Assembly (NCBI RefSeq): GCF_900120155.1
Contig: NZ_LT635549.1
Span: 1,582,688 to 1,646,687 of the forward strand
DNA from: Clostridium sp. Marseille-P3244
GTDB taxonomy: Bacteria > Bacillota > Clostridia > Lachnospirales > Lachnospiraceae
Direction of reading: 5' to 3'
DNA length: 64,000 bases
This document shows positions 24,901 to 31,246 of this stretch, piece by piece. The notes under the pieces are model-generated. The model searched no databases and was not told the DNA's origin. It worked only from the letters and a program-made list of their open reading frames with translations. Both the position numbers and the translations under genes were made by a program. Each line of letters begins with the position of its first letter. The first letter of the stretch is position 1.

Positions 24901-26467
24901 CCTGCCGGAACTTATGCAGATGTTCCGGGAAGTGGCAGATATCCAGACGGCAGACATGTTGAATCTGCCTGTGCCGGAGGCAGAATACCGGGTGGTAAAA
25001 GTAAAACCTACCAAATTGCAGGAGAAAATGGTGGAGGAACTGGGAAACCGTGCGGAGAGGGTGCGGAACAATGAAGTCAATCCGAGGGAAGACAACATGC
25101 TCAAGATAACCAATGACGGGCGGAAACTGGCCCTTGACCAGAGGCTTTCCAATCCGCTTCTGCCGGATGATCCGAGGAGTAAGGTCAACGCCTGCGTGGA
25201 AGAAATTTACCGCCACTGGGAAGACGGAAAAGAGAAAAAGCTGACGCAGCTTGTGTTCTGCGACCTGTCCACACCAAAAACAGACGGTACATTCAGCGTG
25301 TACAATGACATCCGGGATAAACTTCTGGCAAGGGGAATCCCGCCGGAGGAAATTGCCTTTATCCATGACGCCAATACGGATGTGCGAAAAAAGGAACTGT
25401 TTTCCAAAGTCCGGCGGGGCGCTGTCCGTATCCTTATGGGCAGTACGTTTAAGATGGGCGCAGGCACGAATGTGCAGGACCGGATCATTGCCAGTCACGA
25501 CCTGGACTGCCCGTGGCGTCCACGGGATCTGGAGCAGAGAGCGGGCAGGACCATCCGGCAGGGAAATCAGAACCCGAAAGTAGAGATCATCCGGTATGTG
25601 ACAGAAGGAACCTTTGACGCATACCTCTATCAGACCATTGAGAATAAGCAGAAATATATCAGCCAGATCATGACGTCCAAAAGTCCGGCCCGGAGTGTGG
25701 AGGACATAGACGAAGTGGCTCTGTCCTATGCGGAGATCAAGGCGCTTGCCACCGGAAACCCGCACATTAAGGAAAAGATGGATCTGGATATACAGGTATC
25801 CAGGCTGCAGCTATTAAAGCAGAGTTTTCTAAATCAGAAATATGAAATGGAAGATAAAGTTGCGAAATATTTCCCGGAGAAGATACGACAGCAGGAACTT
25901 CTGATCCGCCAGTATGAAGAAGACATCCGACAGGTCAAGGCGCATACGCCGACAGACCGGAAGGCATTTCCGGTCATGCAGATCGGGGAACATTTTTATA
26001 CGGAGAAAAAGGAGGCAGGTCAGGCGATCATTGACGCCTGCAAAGCCATGAAATCCCCGGAGCCTGTGCCTCTAGGAAGCTACCGTGGGCTGTCTATGGA
26101 ATTGTCTTATTCCTCTGTCAGTCAGGAATTTGTCATTGCGTTACATGGGAAAGGCACTTATAAAGTGCCGCTTGGAACAGATATTTATGGAAATATCACA
26201 AGGCTTGACAATAAGATGAATGAGCTGCCGGACAATCTTTCCCGCAGCCGGGAACAGCTTGAAACAGCGAAAAGCCAGTTGGAGACAGCGAAAGCGGAGG
26301 CGCAGAAAGAGTTCCCGCAGGAGCAGGAGCTGGCAGAGAAGGTGGCACGGCTGGGAGAACTGAATGTGCTTCTGGATATGGATAAGAAAGACCGGGTTGT
26401 AATGGAGGAAGAACCGGAAACAGAGGAGATTGAGCCGGAACGGGAAAAAGCGGCCTGGGTACGGTAA
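18965..26467 (+). CDS. Giant polyvalent protein: ArdC-like N-domain, N6-methylase-like and SNF2-type helicase domains
   Basis: 2,500 residues from GTG 18965 (AGGAGGACAGA upstream). Domains: ~25-85 an ArdC/LtrC-like ssDNA-binding segment (FRLPFDEQILIYAQRP); ~280-410 a disordered Gly/Arg/Glu-rich linker that also encodes tnpV in another frame; ~430-620 and ~680-830 helical polyvalent-associated regions; ~980-1090 a methyltransferase fold with LEPSCGTGNF (motif I) and VIGNVPFG in place of NPPF/Y (motif IV); ~1675-2210 a SNF2/DEAD helicase with VGAGKT, LFVDEADGYKN, STGTPVSNSM and QRAGRTIRQGN; and a C-terminal coiled coil. Such proteins are thought to enter recipients with the DNA and protect or process it. 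The altered motif IV makes methylation uncertain. Confidence 0.88.
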   Translation: MAKKKYDLITDLYAEAVKEVTDSPGNWMSFLRSACRNFRLPFDEQILIYAQRPEASAVLPMKVWNEKFGRWVKRDSKGIAVFDKDSPKLRLKYYYDVSDTQEGRFRRLLRPVPLWEVPEEYQPDVRETLVNAFGVDDTVTGFAETILEAAKIAAEDNLTDYLSDLLAGRKGSYLEEVDEYNVEVETRQLLAASTAYMVMVRCGVDTDLYLDTEDFRSITDFNTPEMINLFGVAASDVAEMALSEISDTVNKLRKAERRKNRTFAGRETGRYNESENRGQITERGVTHESDHIQQTGRLSSSGSDRAGRTGSTPWEVRFPASDVSEGTPIRDLSESADDRATEQPSERSTEGGAGADGSADRADESSLGRDGRAESERPDDVGTADEQYPAGSGRNRDEGADLQLTGQEPPQEEERQEPTAEPQPTVAEQQTFLEELAGEESPAFSMPQEIIDHALQSGSPFEHGKYRIYSYFLQGHSNKERADFLKQEYGIWGSGSDYLGEKFNRGTSAKGYFIKWKDYETTLKWTAVAKRIEELISVGRYMTEKELEYIPEYEKGVLSRGIYNFFYHQPETFLRPYPYGSDYHRAIDQIRPQLDDPNRVKEILSMMEEVLAGTADYDQRYPSMKQAYKDLTDFRDGAFSLFTPIPAERENTQAPPEPVPAQSREEVLAGRLNAFYQSYDWYEYQDTIEAGEAQEDVLRQLQEQLEDPQSVQEIYSYLIRVREGMDTEDENYSEVSELIVGIADLPAMNPPYDLQVDTIVTIGTKEYSIDFISDEMVVLRDQMYPLFTEKMPREVFDRRVRENPANDHLKVYRKPSEEPAEKDREEPAPTQEMAQEQEDGFTGIKPEDNPFEKEPEEVLEDLAPAWTQKKPAGRVRGFDLHPEIPQESRSQYRITDEHLGEGTAKEKFRANLMAIQLLKKCEEENRFATPKEQEILSGYVGWGGLSDAFDETKSSWSTEYLELKTVLTEEEYAAARQSTLTAFYTPPVVISAMYQALENMGLKSGNILEPSCGTGNFIGRKPESLSDCKVYGVEIDSISARIAQQLYQKSTIAAQGFEDADLPDSFFDVVIGNVPFGSYKVLDRKYDKYNFLIHDYFIAKSIDKTRPKGVLALITSNGISGGTMDKRDDRVRRYIAQRCDLLGAIRLPNNAFLANAGTEINTDILFFQKRETPREINVDLPDWVEVEKIYENDHLNEQGESRHRVVSINPYFQQHPEMVLGEQEIVSGPYGPQLVCKPYPDRDLKELLEQAVENLEAEITDYEAEELVEEEDHSIPADPSVANFSYTVYDGKIYYRENSRMKPVELSVTAQNRVKGMIAIRDCTRELIAYQTEGYPDEEIERQQKKLNHLYDLFQRKYGLLNSRANSMAFSDDSSYPLLCSLEIVAEDGTLERKADMFTKRTIKPHETVTKVDTASEALSLSLSEKACVDMEYLCSLTGKSAGEVEEELKGVIFRLPESEGMEQPRFVSEDEYLSGNVRKKLREAKQAAEISETYRSNVKALEKVQPKDLTASEISVRLGATWIPESDIADFMFELLQTPNYSQWKIKVHFSRHTGEWNIEGKSMDRGNPRVTNTYGTNRVNAYKIIEDTLNLRDTRVFDYVEDEEGKRKPILNRKETAIAQGKQDLIKQAFQEWIWKDPKRRQRLTEDYNERFNAIRPREYDGSHLHFYGMNPEITLRKHQKDGVARIIYGGNTLLAYVVGAGKTYTMVAAAMECKRLGLCSKSMVVVPNHIIEQFAAEWLQLYPAANILVATKKDFEKKNRKKFCGRIATSDIDAVIIGHSQFEKIPLSVERQERMLQMEIDEIIEGIAEAKKIQGSRFTVKQMERAKKSLETRLKRLHDQSRKDDMITFEELGVDRLFVDEADGYKNLYLTTKMRNVGGVAQTEAQKSSDMYMKCRYLDEITGGKGVIFSTGTPVSNSMVELYTMQRYLQYGTLVEKNLQHFDAWASTFGETVTALEIAPEGNGYRLKTRFARFYNLPELMQMFREVADIQTADMLNLPVPEAEYRVVKVKPTKLQEKMVEELGNRAERVRNNEVNPREDNMLKITNDGRKLALDQRLSNPLLPDDPRSKVNACVEEIYRHWEDGKEKKLTQLVFCDLSTPKTDGTFSVYNDIRDKLLARGIPPEEIAFIHDANTDVRKKELFSKVRRGAVRILMGSTFKMGAGTNVQDRIIASHDLDCPWRPRDLEQRAGRTIRQGNQNPKVEIIRYVTEGTFDAYLYQTIENKQKYISQIMTSKSPARSVEDIDEVALSYAEIKALATGNPHIKEKMDLDIQVSRLQLLKQSFLNQKYEMEDKVAKYFPEKIRQQELLIRQYEEDIRQVKAHTPTDRKAFPVMQIGEHFYTEKKEAGQAIIDACKAMKSPEPVPLGSYRGLSMELSYSSVSQEFVIALHGKGTYKVPLGTDIYGNITRLDNKMNELPDNLSRSREQLETAKSQLETAKAEAQKEFPQEQELAEKVARLGELNVLLDMDKKDRVVMEEEPETEEIEPEREKAAWVR
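19824..20177 (+). CDS. tnpV: TnpV-family protein overprinted inside the giant gene
   Basis: 117 residues in the +1 frame relative to the giant gene, fully inside it. The product resembles the TnpV at 44634-45023 along its length: QGDYLLPDLTVPDG, LKEHRYGIYLNLLTTGQLSSHLNEVQREAQERME, and MWVQQMSNIRQAAEEIVMREL. ATG 19824 has GAAAGGGG 10 bases before it. In the other frame the same DNA encodes a low-complexity Gly/Arg/Asp/Ser linker. This suggests that a tnpV gene landed here and the host ORF reads through it. TnpV is a small Tn4451-type protein whose biochemical role is not settled. Confidence 0.75.
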   Translation: MRAITYSRQGDYLLPDLTVPDGPEVHLGKYASLRQTYLKEHRYGIYLNLLTTGQLSSHLNEVQREAQERMEVLTGQMKAAWGVTEELKAKDQMMWVQQMSNIRQAAEEIVMRELIYS

Positions 26468-26565
26468 GAAAAGCGGTATCGGGAGACTGATACCGTGGTA
26501 CATAGCCTGCCTGATGTGCGAGCAGCACAAACGCACAATCGCCGGGAGAGGCAATCTCTGCTATA

Positions 26566-26934
26566 GTGGCAGAGGAAGGGAGGGAAAGAAAGGCTAAGAA
26601 GATAGCAGAGATTGATACGGATGATCTGCCGATCTGGATGTGTGCTGTCGTAGATTCCGTCAGCGAGAACTGCAAAAAGCGTCTGAAAACATCCCCGCAA
26701 TACAGCCGGATTGTAGAGGAAAGCGACAAACTTCTTTTCCAATATCCGTTCATTTCTACACTGATCGACCGGGATAAAATAGAAACGCCAATGAATCTGA
26801 CGTTGGAACAGACAAAAGCGCTGTCCAGATTTCTCGCACTGGACGCAGACCGGGAAGATTATGAACGGATACAGTTGTATCTCATGGGATGTCAGCATAC
26901 CATAGAAATGCTGCAACTACTGGAACTTTTATAG
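26566..26934 (+). CDS. Small helical ICE protein, paired with the next gene
   Basis: 122 residues from GTG 26566. The middle reads IDTDDLPIWMCAVVDSVSENCKKRL, and the C-terminal half is EQTKALSRFLALDADREDYERIQLYLMGCQHTIEMLQ. The next gene has the same plan: an LTAEEHEIVRQYM-like helix, then ERCQIYFRGHTDGYAYLKKIG. The pair is probably an old duplication of a family annotated as DUF6664-like. No enzymatic motif; function unknown. Confidence 0.65.
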   Translation: MAEEGRERKAKKIAEIDTDDLPIWMCAVVDSVSENCKKRLKTSPQYSRIVEESDKLLFQYPFISTLIDRDKIETPMNLTLEQTKALSRFLALDADREDYERIQLYLMGCQHTIEMLQLLELL

Positions 26935-27012
26935 GAAACAGCAGACTGGATTGTAGAAAGTTTCAAAACTGGATATAGTAAGATAAGAAAGCAGATTAAC
27001 AGAACAGAGAGG

Positions 27013-27348
27013 ATGGGCGGTTTGGAGAAGACAGATTTTTATGATCTGGCAGAGCGGATCAAAGACAGTTTTATGGAGATTGACAGCGATATTATGGTGG
27101 ATCTGAAAAAACAGGACGAGGACTATGCCAATATGTGCCAGGAGCTGGGAGAGATGGAAAGCAGATATCCGTTTATTTTGGAAGTGACAGAAGGGAGCGG
27201 AGCCATCAGCCTTACAGCCGAGGAACATGAGATTGTGAGGCAATATATGAGCAGGATGTTTGAGAAAGAGACGATAGAGCGTTGCCAGATCTATTTCCGG
27301 GGACATACGGACGGATATGCGTATCTGAAAAAGATCGGGGCAATCTAA
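27013..27348 (+). CDS. Small helical ICE protein, paralogue of the upstream gene
   Basis: 111 residues from ATG 27013 (AACAGAGAGG upstream). Acidic, with DFYDLAERIKDSFMEIDSDIMVDL and the C-terminal EEHEIVRQYMSRMFEKETIERCQIYFRGH. It is the last transfer-type gene before an AT-rich cargo block (type III toxin-antitoxin) begins. Confidence 0.65.
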   Translation: MGGLEKTDFYDLAERIKDSFMEIDSDIMVDLKKQDEDYANMCQELGEMESRYPFILEVTEGSGAISLTAEEHEIVRQYMSRMFEKETIERCQIYFRGHTDGYAYLKKIGAI

Positions 27349-27424
27349 AAAAGTCTTGTAATTTTTAAATTATCGCATATACTATTATATACACGCAGAC
27401 ACAAGTAGGAGCAGCGAGGGTATC

Positions 27425-27452
27425 TTGACATCAATATGAAAGCGTGTATAAT
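27425..27452 (+). promoter_or_regulatory. Strong promoter of the type III antitoxin RNA
   Basis: TTGACA (27425-27430), 16-base spacer, TATAAT (27447-27452): full consensus boxes. It lies about 70 bases before the tandem repeat array, as in known type III toxin-antitoxin loci where one strong promoter drives the repeat RNA and reads through to the toxin. Confidence 0.85.
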
Positions 27453-27524
27453 TATAATTAAAGAAAGGCGATTCCCTGCCTTAGTAATCTTTGAGATTAT
27501 GAAATGGGAGACGATAAAGAAGTA

Positions 27525-27653
27525 ATGAGCGTGGTCCTGCTTAGTGGACGATTCAAAATGAGCGTGGTCCTGCTTAGTGGACGATTCAAAATGAGCGTGG
27601 TCCTGCTTAGTGGACGATTCAAAATGAGTGTTTCCCTACTTAGTGGGAAAAAG
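27525..27653 (+). ncRNA. toxI: ToxI-like antitoxin RNA: 33-base tandem repeats
   Basis: Three exact 33-base units start at 27525, 27558 and 27591, each running from ATGAGCGTGGTCC to GATTCAAA. A fourth, diverged and shorter unit starts at 27624 with a compensating stem TTTCCCTACTTAGTGGGAAA. A weaker relic, ATTCCCTGCCTTAGT, lies at 27471-27485. The repeats sit between a strong promoter and a terminator, immediately upstream of a ToxN/AbiQ-type toxin, which is the defining layout of type III systems, where each unit folds as a pseudoknot and binds the toxin. The repeat number and length fall in the known range (about 2-6 units of 34-36 bases). Confidence 0.85.
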
Positions 27654-27679
27654 ATAGCCGCTGACAAGCGGCTATTTTC
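27654..27679 (+). terminator. Terminator between antitoxin RNA and toxin gene
   Basis: ATAGCCGCT-GACA-AGCGGCTAT followed by TTTT. It lies 12 bases before the toxin start and overlaps no coding sequence. In type III systems this terminator is leaky and sets the antitoxin-to-toxin ratio. Confidence 0.88.
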
Positions 27680-27690
27680 AAAGGAGATAA

Positions 27691-28236
27691 ATGAGATTAT
27701 TAGAAGAGGACATAAGAAAAACCACACCTATTTTATGTGAGATTCAACGGGATTATATAAAATATATGCACGATGCGGACTGGCGTGTCAGCGTCAAATA
27801 TAACAACAGAAAATTTGTAGGTTTAGCAGTACAAATTAATGGTAGAATGTTTGTAGTTCCATTAACATCACAAACAACAAAGGAAAGAATTGCAAGAGGA
27901 AAGAAGAAAAGAAGCGCTGCCATTACTACCTTTCTCAAGGTGGCAGGCGAGGAGATAGCAAATTTACTGCACAATAACATGTTTCCAGTACCAGACGACC
28001 AGATAAAACCCATACAGATCGATCCAAAAGTCGATACATATCTGGCAAATGAGGAACGACAGATAAGAAAGAAATGGGTTGAAATAAATACTAAGTCTAT
28101 TGCAGTTTATCGGGAGAGATACGATAAAGAATCAAGAAATTATTATTTTTTTAATAAGACATGCTGTGATTTTAAAAAATTAGAAGTAGAGTGCGATAGG
28201 TGGGAAAGAGAACATAATATATCTTCTACGTTATAG
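27691..28236 (+). CDS. toxN: Type III toxin, ToxN/AbiQ family endoribonuclease
   Basis: 181 residues from ATG 27691, after CAAAGGAGATAA. Family-like features: YIKYMHDADWRVSVK near the N-terminus, FVGLAVQINGRMFVVPLTS (family pattern of a short beta strand then PLTS), LLHNNMFPVPDDQIKPIQI, and a C-terminal helix INTKSIAVYRERYDKE. ToxN-type enzymes cleave RNA and are held in check by their repeat RNA. They cause abortive infection and stabilize plasmids. Here it would stabilize the ICE and/or defend against phage. It is slightly longer at the N-terminus than the classical ~170-residue ToxN. Confidence 0.85.
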   Translation: MRLLEEDIRKTTPILCEIQRDYIKYMHDADWRVSVKYNNRKFVGLAVQINGRMFVVPLTSQTTKERIARGKKKRSAAITTFLKVAGEEIANLLHNNMFPVPDDQIKPIQIDPKVDTYLANEERQIRKKWVEINTKSIAVYRERYDKESRNYYFFNKTCCDFKKLEVECDRWEREHNISSTL

Positions 28237-28255
28237 TTTTATTTATGTAAAGTAA

Positions 28256-28282
28256 TTACATAGCCGGATGGTTTTCAAAAAA
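28256..28282 (+). repeat. 27-base direct repeat, copy 1 (ttacatagccggatgg...)
   Basis: Identical to 29301-29327 over 27 bases. Here it is only the left arm of what in the second copy is a full terminator; the right arm (CATCCGGCTAT) is missing. The two copies enclose the membrane-protein cassette 28283-29300. Confidence 0.85.
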
Positions 28283-28359
28283 GCAAGTAGCAAAAATAGA
28301 GTCAGCGACAAATGATAAGTTATAGAACAGAAAAGTGGAAATTCAGGAGGCTCTCGCAT

Positions 28360-28485
28360 ATGAAATGGTATAATGATATGACTAAACAAGAAAAACGAAG
28401 TTTTAAAAAAGTAATTGTTGTATGTGTAGTAGGTGCGATTTTAATTCTCATTGTTCCCATGGTTTTTATGCTGATTTCTAAGTAA
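28360..28485 (+). CDS. 41-residue single-pass membrane protein
   Basis: ATG 28360 after CAGGAGG. A short polar N-terminus (MKWYNDMTKQEKRSFKK) precedes one hydrophobic helix (VIVVCVVGAILILIVPMVFML). AT-rich cargo codon use. It is the first of three genes for small membrane proteins between the 27-base repeats. Function unknown; immunity-type proteins often look like this. Confidence 0.6.
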   Translation: MKWYNDMTKQEKRSFKKVIVVCVVGAILILIVPMVFMLISK

Positions 28486-28519
28486 GAGATAACTTCAAAG
28501 TTTATAGGAGGATAGATGA

Positions 28520-28648
28520 ATGGAATGGTTACCACTTGCTGTAATAGGCATACTAATTATTATATTGGGTATATATTTTATTGTTAAATGGGCTGTGAAA
28601 GATGCACTAAAAGAATATTTTAACGATAAGGAAAATAATAAACCCTAA
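28520..28648 (+). CDS. 42-residue single-pass membrane protein
   Basis: ATG 28520 after TATAGGAGGAT. One hydrophobic helix (LPLAVIGILIIILGIYFIV) then a charged tail (KDALKEYFNDKENNKP). Probable partner of the previous and next genes in a cargo cassette. Function unknown. Confidence 0.6.
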   Translation: MEWLPLAVIGILIIILGIYFIVKWAVKDALKEYFNDKENNKP

Positions 28649-28741
28649 TTTATATGAATTTTCTATGTATGTAATGGTGTCCAATACAATTATTTGATAG
28701 AATATAGGTATCGCAGAATAAGAATATCAGGTGGTGATTTA

Positions 28742-29257
28742 GTGGTCAAATATCGTTTGGACTTGAGTGATGAAAAGAAAGAAGCTACAATTCAAATTGC
28801 CTTGGAAAGTGAAAGGAATGTTCGTAAACGTAAAATTGCAACTCCGATTCTATTAATTTTGGGCATACTTGAAATTATTTTAGCAGTATATTTTTTTACT
28901 AATTCCAGGTTCGTATCTGGACTTAGTTTTTTAGTAATCGGAGCATTGATAATACTTCTTGCATGGAAGACAAAATCGTTTCAAAAATTTGCATTGAAAA
29001 AGTCAGAAATACTTTTAGATAAGTCTTTCCGTACAGGAATAGTGGAGTATACTTTCGATACGGAAGGAATAGAAGTTGTTTCACAAACTGGTTATGGCAA
29101 AAACTATTGGAGTTCATTTAAGAAATATGGCACAATGGGGCAGTATATATACGTCAAGCGAAAAGATAATAAATTGGTTTTGGTAGATAAAAATGATTTA
29201 TCAAAAGACGAGACGGAAGAATTAATGCAGTTATTATCAGAGAATATTAAACATTAA
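28742..29257 (+). CDS. YcxB-like membrane protein
   Basis: About 171 residues from GTG 28742 (TCAGGTGGTGA upstream); an earlier in-frame start at 28694 lacks a ribosome site. A basic segment RKRK is followed by two hydrophobic helices (IATPILLILGILEIILAVYFF and VSGLSFLVIGALIILLAW). The cytoplasmic C-terminal domain has YWSSFKKYGTMGQYIYVKRKDNKLVLVDKNDLS, the pattern of the YcxB-like C-terminal domain. Members occur near bacteriocin or stress genes, but the function is not established. Confidence 0.72.
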   Translation: MVKYRLDLSDEKKEATIQIALESERNVRKRKIATPILLILGILEIILAVYFFTNSRFVSGLSFLVIGALIILLAWKTKSFQKFALKKSEILLDKSFRTGIVEYTFDTEGIEVVSQTGYGKNYWSSFKKYGTMGQYIYVKRKDNKLVLVDKNDLSKDETEELMQLLSENIKH

Positions 29258-29300
29258 TCTTAATTTGCCGACATGCTCAAACTCATATTGCGATATATAT

Positions 29301-29349
29301 TTACATAGCCGGATGGTTTTCAAAAAAAGAAGATCATCCGGCTATTTTT
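29301..29349 (+). terminator. 27-base direct repeat, copy 2, forming a complete terminator
   Basis: ATAGCCGGATG pairs with CATCCGGCTAT (29335-29345) and is followed by TTTTTAT. It contains the second copy of the 27-base repeat (29301-29327) and restores the terminator whose left arm is duplicated at 28256. It belongs to the same sequence family as 11705-11746. Confidence 0.85.
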
Positions 29350-29413
29350 ATGCCCGGATATAAGAAATGAGTTATGGAATATCCAATCATGGGCAGGAAA
29401 GGAGATGAAGTTT

Positions 29414-30385
29414 ATGCCTTATGTTGCGCCGGAAGTGGTGCAGAGAGTGAAACAGATCGACCTTCTGACTTATCTGAAAACCTATGAACCTTCTGAGCTG
29501 GTGCATTTCTCTGGGAATGTTTATACCACCAGATCTCACGACAGTTTGAAGATTTCCAACGGAAAATGGATGTGGTGGAGCCGGGGGATCGGGGGCAGAA
29601 GCGCACTGGACTATCTGATTAAAGTGAGAGGATATGATTTCGTGCAGGCGGTACAGACCATAGCGGAACAGGCGGCGATCCAGCCGCCTGTTTCCGTACC
29701 AGCCGAAAAGAAAACAGAGAAAAAGCTGATCCTTCCAAAGCCTTACCGCTATCAGACGTATGCGGTTTCCTACCTGCAGAACCGTGGGATTGACATGGAA
29801 CTGATCCGGTATTGTCTGAAAACCGGACAGATTTATGAGAGTGAGAACTACCATAACGTTGTTTTTGTAGGGATGGATCAGAGCGGGATTCCACGTTATG
29901 CGGCTCTGCGTGGGATCGGTTCAGACTTTGTCGGGGAGGCGTCCGGGAGCGACAAAAACTATTCTTTCTGTATCCCGGCAGAAGAAAAATGCTGCGAAGT
30001 CCATCTGTTCGAGTCGGCGATTGACCTGTTATCTTACGCCACAGAGCAAAAACTAGACGGGGGAAATTGGAGAGAAACGCACCTGTTATCCCTTGCGGGC
30101 GTGTACCAGCCTGCCAAAGAAATCGAGAAAAGCAAGGTTCCGGCGGCGCTGACACGCTTTCTGAAAGAACATCTGGAGGTGGATCGGGTGGTGTCCCATC
30201 TGGACAATGACCGGACAGGAAGGCTTGCGACACGGGCCATTCGAACGGTGCTTCCGAAGAAATACCAGACAAGAGATGAGCCGCCAAAGCAGGGGAATGA
30301 CTGCAACGACAGCCTTTGTATCCGGCTGGGAATCCGGCAGACAAAGCGGGAAAAAAGACACAGAGGGAGAGACTTTGAACGGTAG
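29414..30385 (+). CDS. Toprim/DUF3991 primase-like protein
   Basis: 323 residues. ATG 29414 is preferred over ATG 29405 because the AAAGGAG ribosome site ends just before 29405. The N-terminal zinc-ribbon/DUF3991-like part is IDLLTYLKTYEPSEL and WMWWSRGIGGRSALDYLIKVRGYDFVQAVQTI. The C-terminal Toprim-like part has VHLFESAIDLLSYAT (acidic FES) and VVSHLDNDRTGRLATRAI (the DxD-type LDND). It likely acts in priming or replacing the transferred strand. It returns to GC-richer codon use after the AT-rich cargo. Confidence 0.85.
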   Translation: MPYVAPEVVQRVKQIDLLTYLKTYEPSELVHFSGNVYTTRSHDSLKISNGKWMWWSRGIGGRSALDYLIKVRGYDFVQAVQTIAEQAAIQPPVSVPAEKKTEKKLILPKPYRYQTYAVSYLQNRGIDMELIRYCLKTGQIYESENYHNVVFVGMDQSGIPRYAALRGIGSDFVGEASGSDKNYSFCIPAEEKCCEVHLFESAIDLLSYATEQKLDGGNWRETHLLSLAGVYQPAKEIEKSKVPAALTRFLKEHLEVDRVVSHLDNDRTGRLATRAIRTVLPKKYQTRDEPPKQGNDCNDSLCIRLGIRQTKREKRHRGRDFER

Positions 30386-30399
30386 AAAGAGAGGATTTT

Positions 30400-30804
30400 A
30401 TGAAGACAGTTCAGTATGATCTGAGGATCATTCACAGAAAAAAGGTTGCGATAGGAGCTATAAACCGGAAAGAAATTGACCGGATTCTGCAGGATATGAT
30501 CACGTCCGGAGAGGCTCTGAACATGGAAGGAGGCGAAGTGGTCGGCATTGTGGTTGAAGAAAAAGGGGAGCGGGATTGTCCTGGAGACTGTGACCATTGT
30601 CCCTATCTTTGCCCGGAAAATGAGGACTGCATGATGGACGATCTGGAAGATCGGTGCCGGTCCTGTGAGTATGGCTGTGAGAAATGCGGCCTTTGCAGTC
30701 TGATTGACTATGGTGTCTGCGGAGATGAGGAGTGTGAAAGCTGCCATTGGCGCTGCCCGGAGTGCGGCGGATGTACCCATCCGGAAGGAGAAAAACAGCC
30801 GTGA
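30400..30804 (+). CDS. Cysteine-rich ICE protein
   Basis: 134 residues, ATG 30400 (GAGAGGA upstream). The C-terminal half holds about 17 cysteines in CxxC pairs (CDHCPYLC, CEYGCEKCGLC, CHWRCPECGGC), suggesting several bound metal ions. The N-terminal half (VAIGAINRKEIDRILQDMI) is helical. No known name. It is probably a metal-binding structural or regulatory protein of the transfer operon. Confidence 0.65.
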   Translation: MKTVQYDLRIIHRKKVAIGAINRKEIDRILQDMITSGEALNMEGGEVVGIVVEEKGERDCPGDCDHCPYLCPENEDCMMDDLEDRCRSCEYGCEKCGLCSLIDYGVCGDEECESCHWRCPECGGCTHPEGEKQP

Positions 30805-30980
30805 CAGCTTTTCTTGTCGGCAGGTAATGAACCGCCGGAGGCGGGAACGGAGCGCAGGCGGAGTAGGATACACAATACCAGCAAGCAACGCCTTTGGATT
30901 GCCAGACTGTCATCCGGCAGTCCTGCGGCAGCTTGTCAGGGAAAAATCCCTGAAACCCTTTAGAAAATACGGAGGTAAGA
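30805..30980. other. 176-base gap upstream of the mobilization genes; possible oriT region
   Basis: No independent gene. It contains the inverted repeat GACTG-TCATCCGG-CAGTC (about 30904-30921) in a GC-rich context and precedes the small genes leading to MobC and relaxase. In this ICE group oriT usually lies near mobC. I cannot identify a nick site, so this is only a candidate. Confidence 0.3.
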
Positions 30981-31097
30981 ATGAAGATGATCCAGTTTAT
31001 TTGTGGAACAATGGTGGGCGGTATGATCGGCGTGGTTATGATGTGCCTTATGCAGATCAACCGTCTGTACAGGCATGACCGGGAGGTGGAAGAATGA
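30981..31097 (+). CDS. DUF3789-like 38-residue membrane peptide
   Basis: ATG 30981 after ATACGGAGGT. MKMIQFICGTMVGGMIG then VVMMCLMQINRLYRHDREVEE: one transmembrane helix with a glycine-rich start, as in peptides annotated DUF3789 in similar conjugative elements. It is coupled to the next gene by ATGA. Function unknown. Confidence 0.65.
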   Translation: MKMIQFICGTMVGGMIGVVMMCLMQINRLYRHDREVEE

Positions 31098-31246
31098 TAC
31101 GGATGGAAATGATCAGAACAGGAAAAGACGCTGTGGAAAACAGATTGAAAAAGTATCAGCAGATATTAGCAGGAAAGGGGGCTGGACAGCATGAGCAGCA
31201 CGGTAGCAGTGAAGGCGTTCGCAGAGGGCGTGACACAGCAGATTAA
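31094..31246 (+). CDS. Small helical peptide, coupled to DUF3789-like gene (tentative)
   Basis: 50 codons from the ATG that overlaps the previous stop (ATGA). It begins MIRMEMIRTGKDAVENRLKKY and ends inside the next gene in a different frame. The N-terminal 30 residues look like a real amphipathic helix. The tail is probably only overlap. Confidence 0.4.
   Translation: MIRMEMIRTGKDAVENRLKKYQQILAGKGAGQHEQHGSSEGVRRGRDTAD

Noticed and set aside
27525..27653. CRISPR array
   Set aside because: The repeats are directly adjacent with no unique spacers, and no cas genes are present.
27504..27740. A 78-codon ORF with three repeats of MSVVLLSGRFK
   Set aside because: It is the translation of the 33-base repeat array. 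The promoter, terminator inside the ORF and downstream ToxN-type gene make it an antitoxin RNA, not a protein.
30704..31078. 124-codon ORF overlapping the cysteine-rich and DUF3789-like genes
   Set aside because: Its second half is a frame-shifted reading of the DUF3789-like gene; no ribosome site or family motif.
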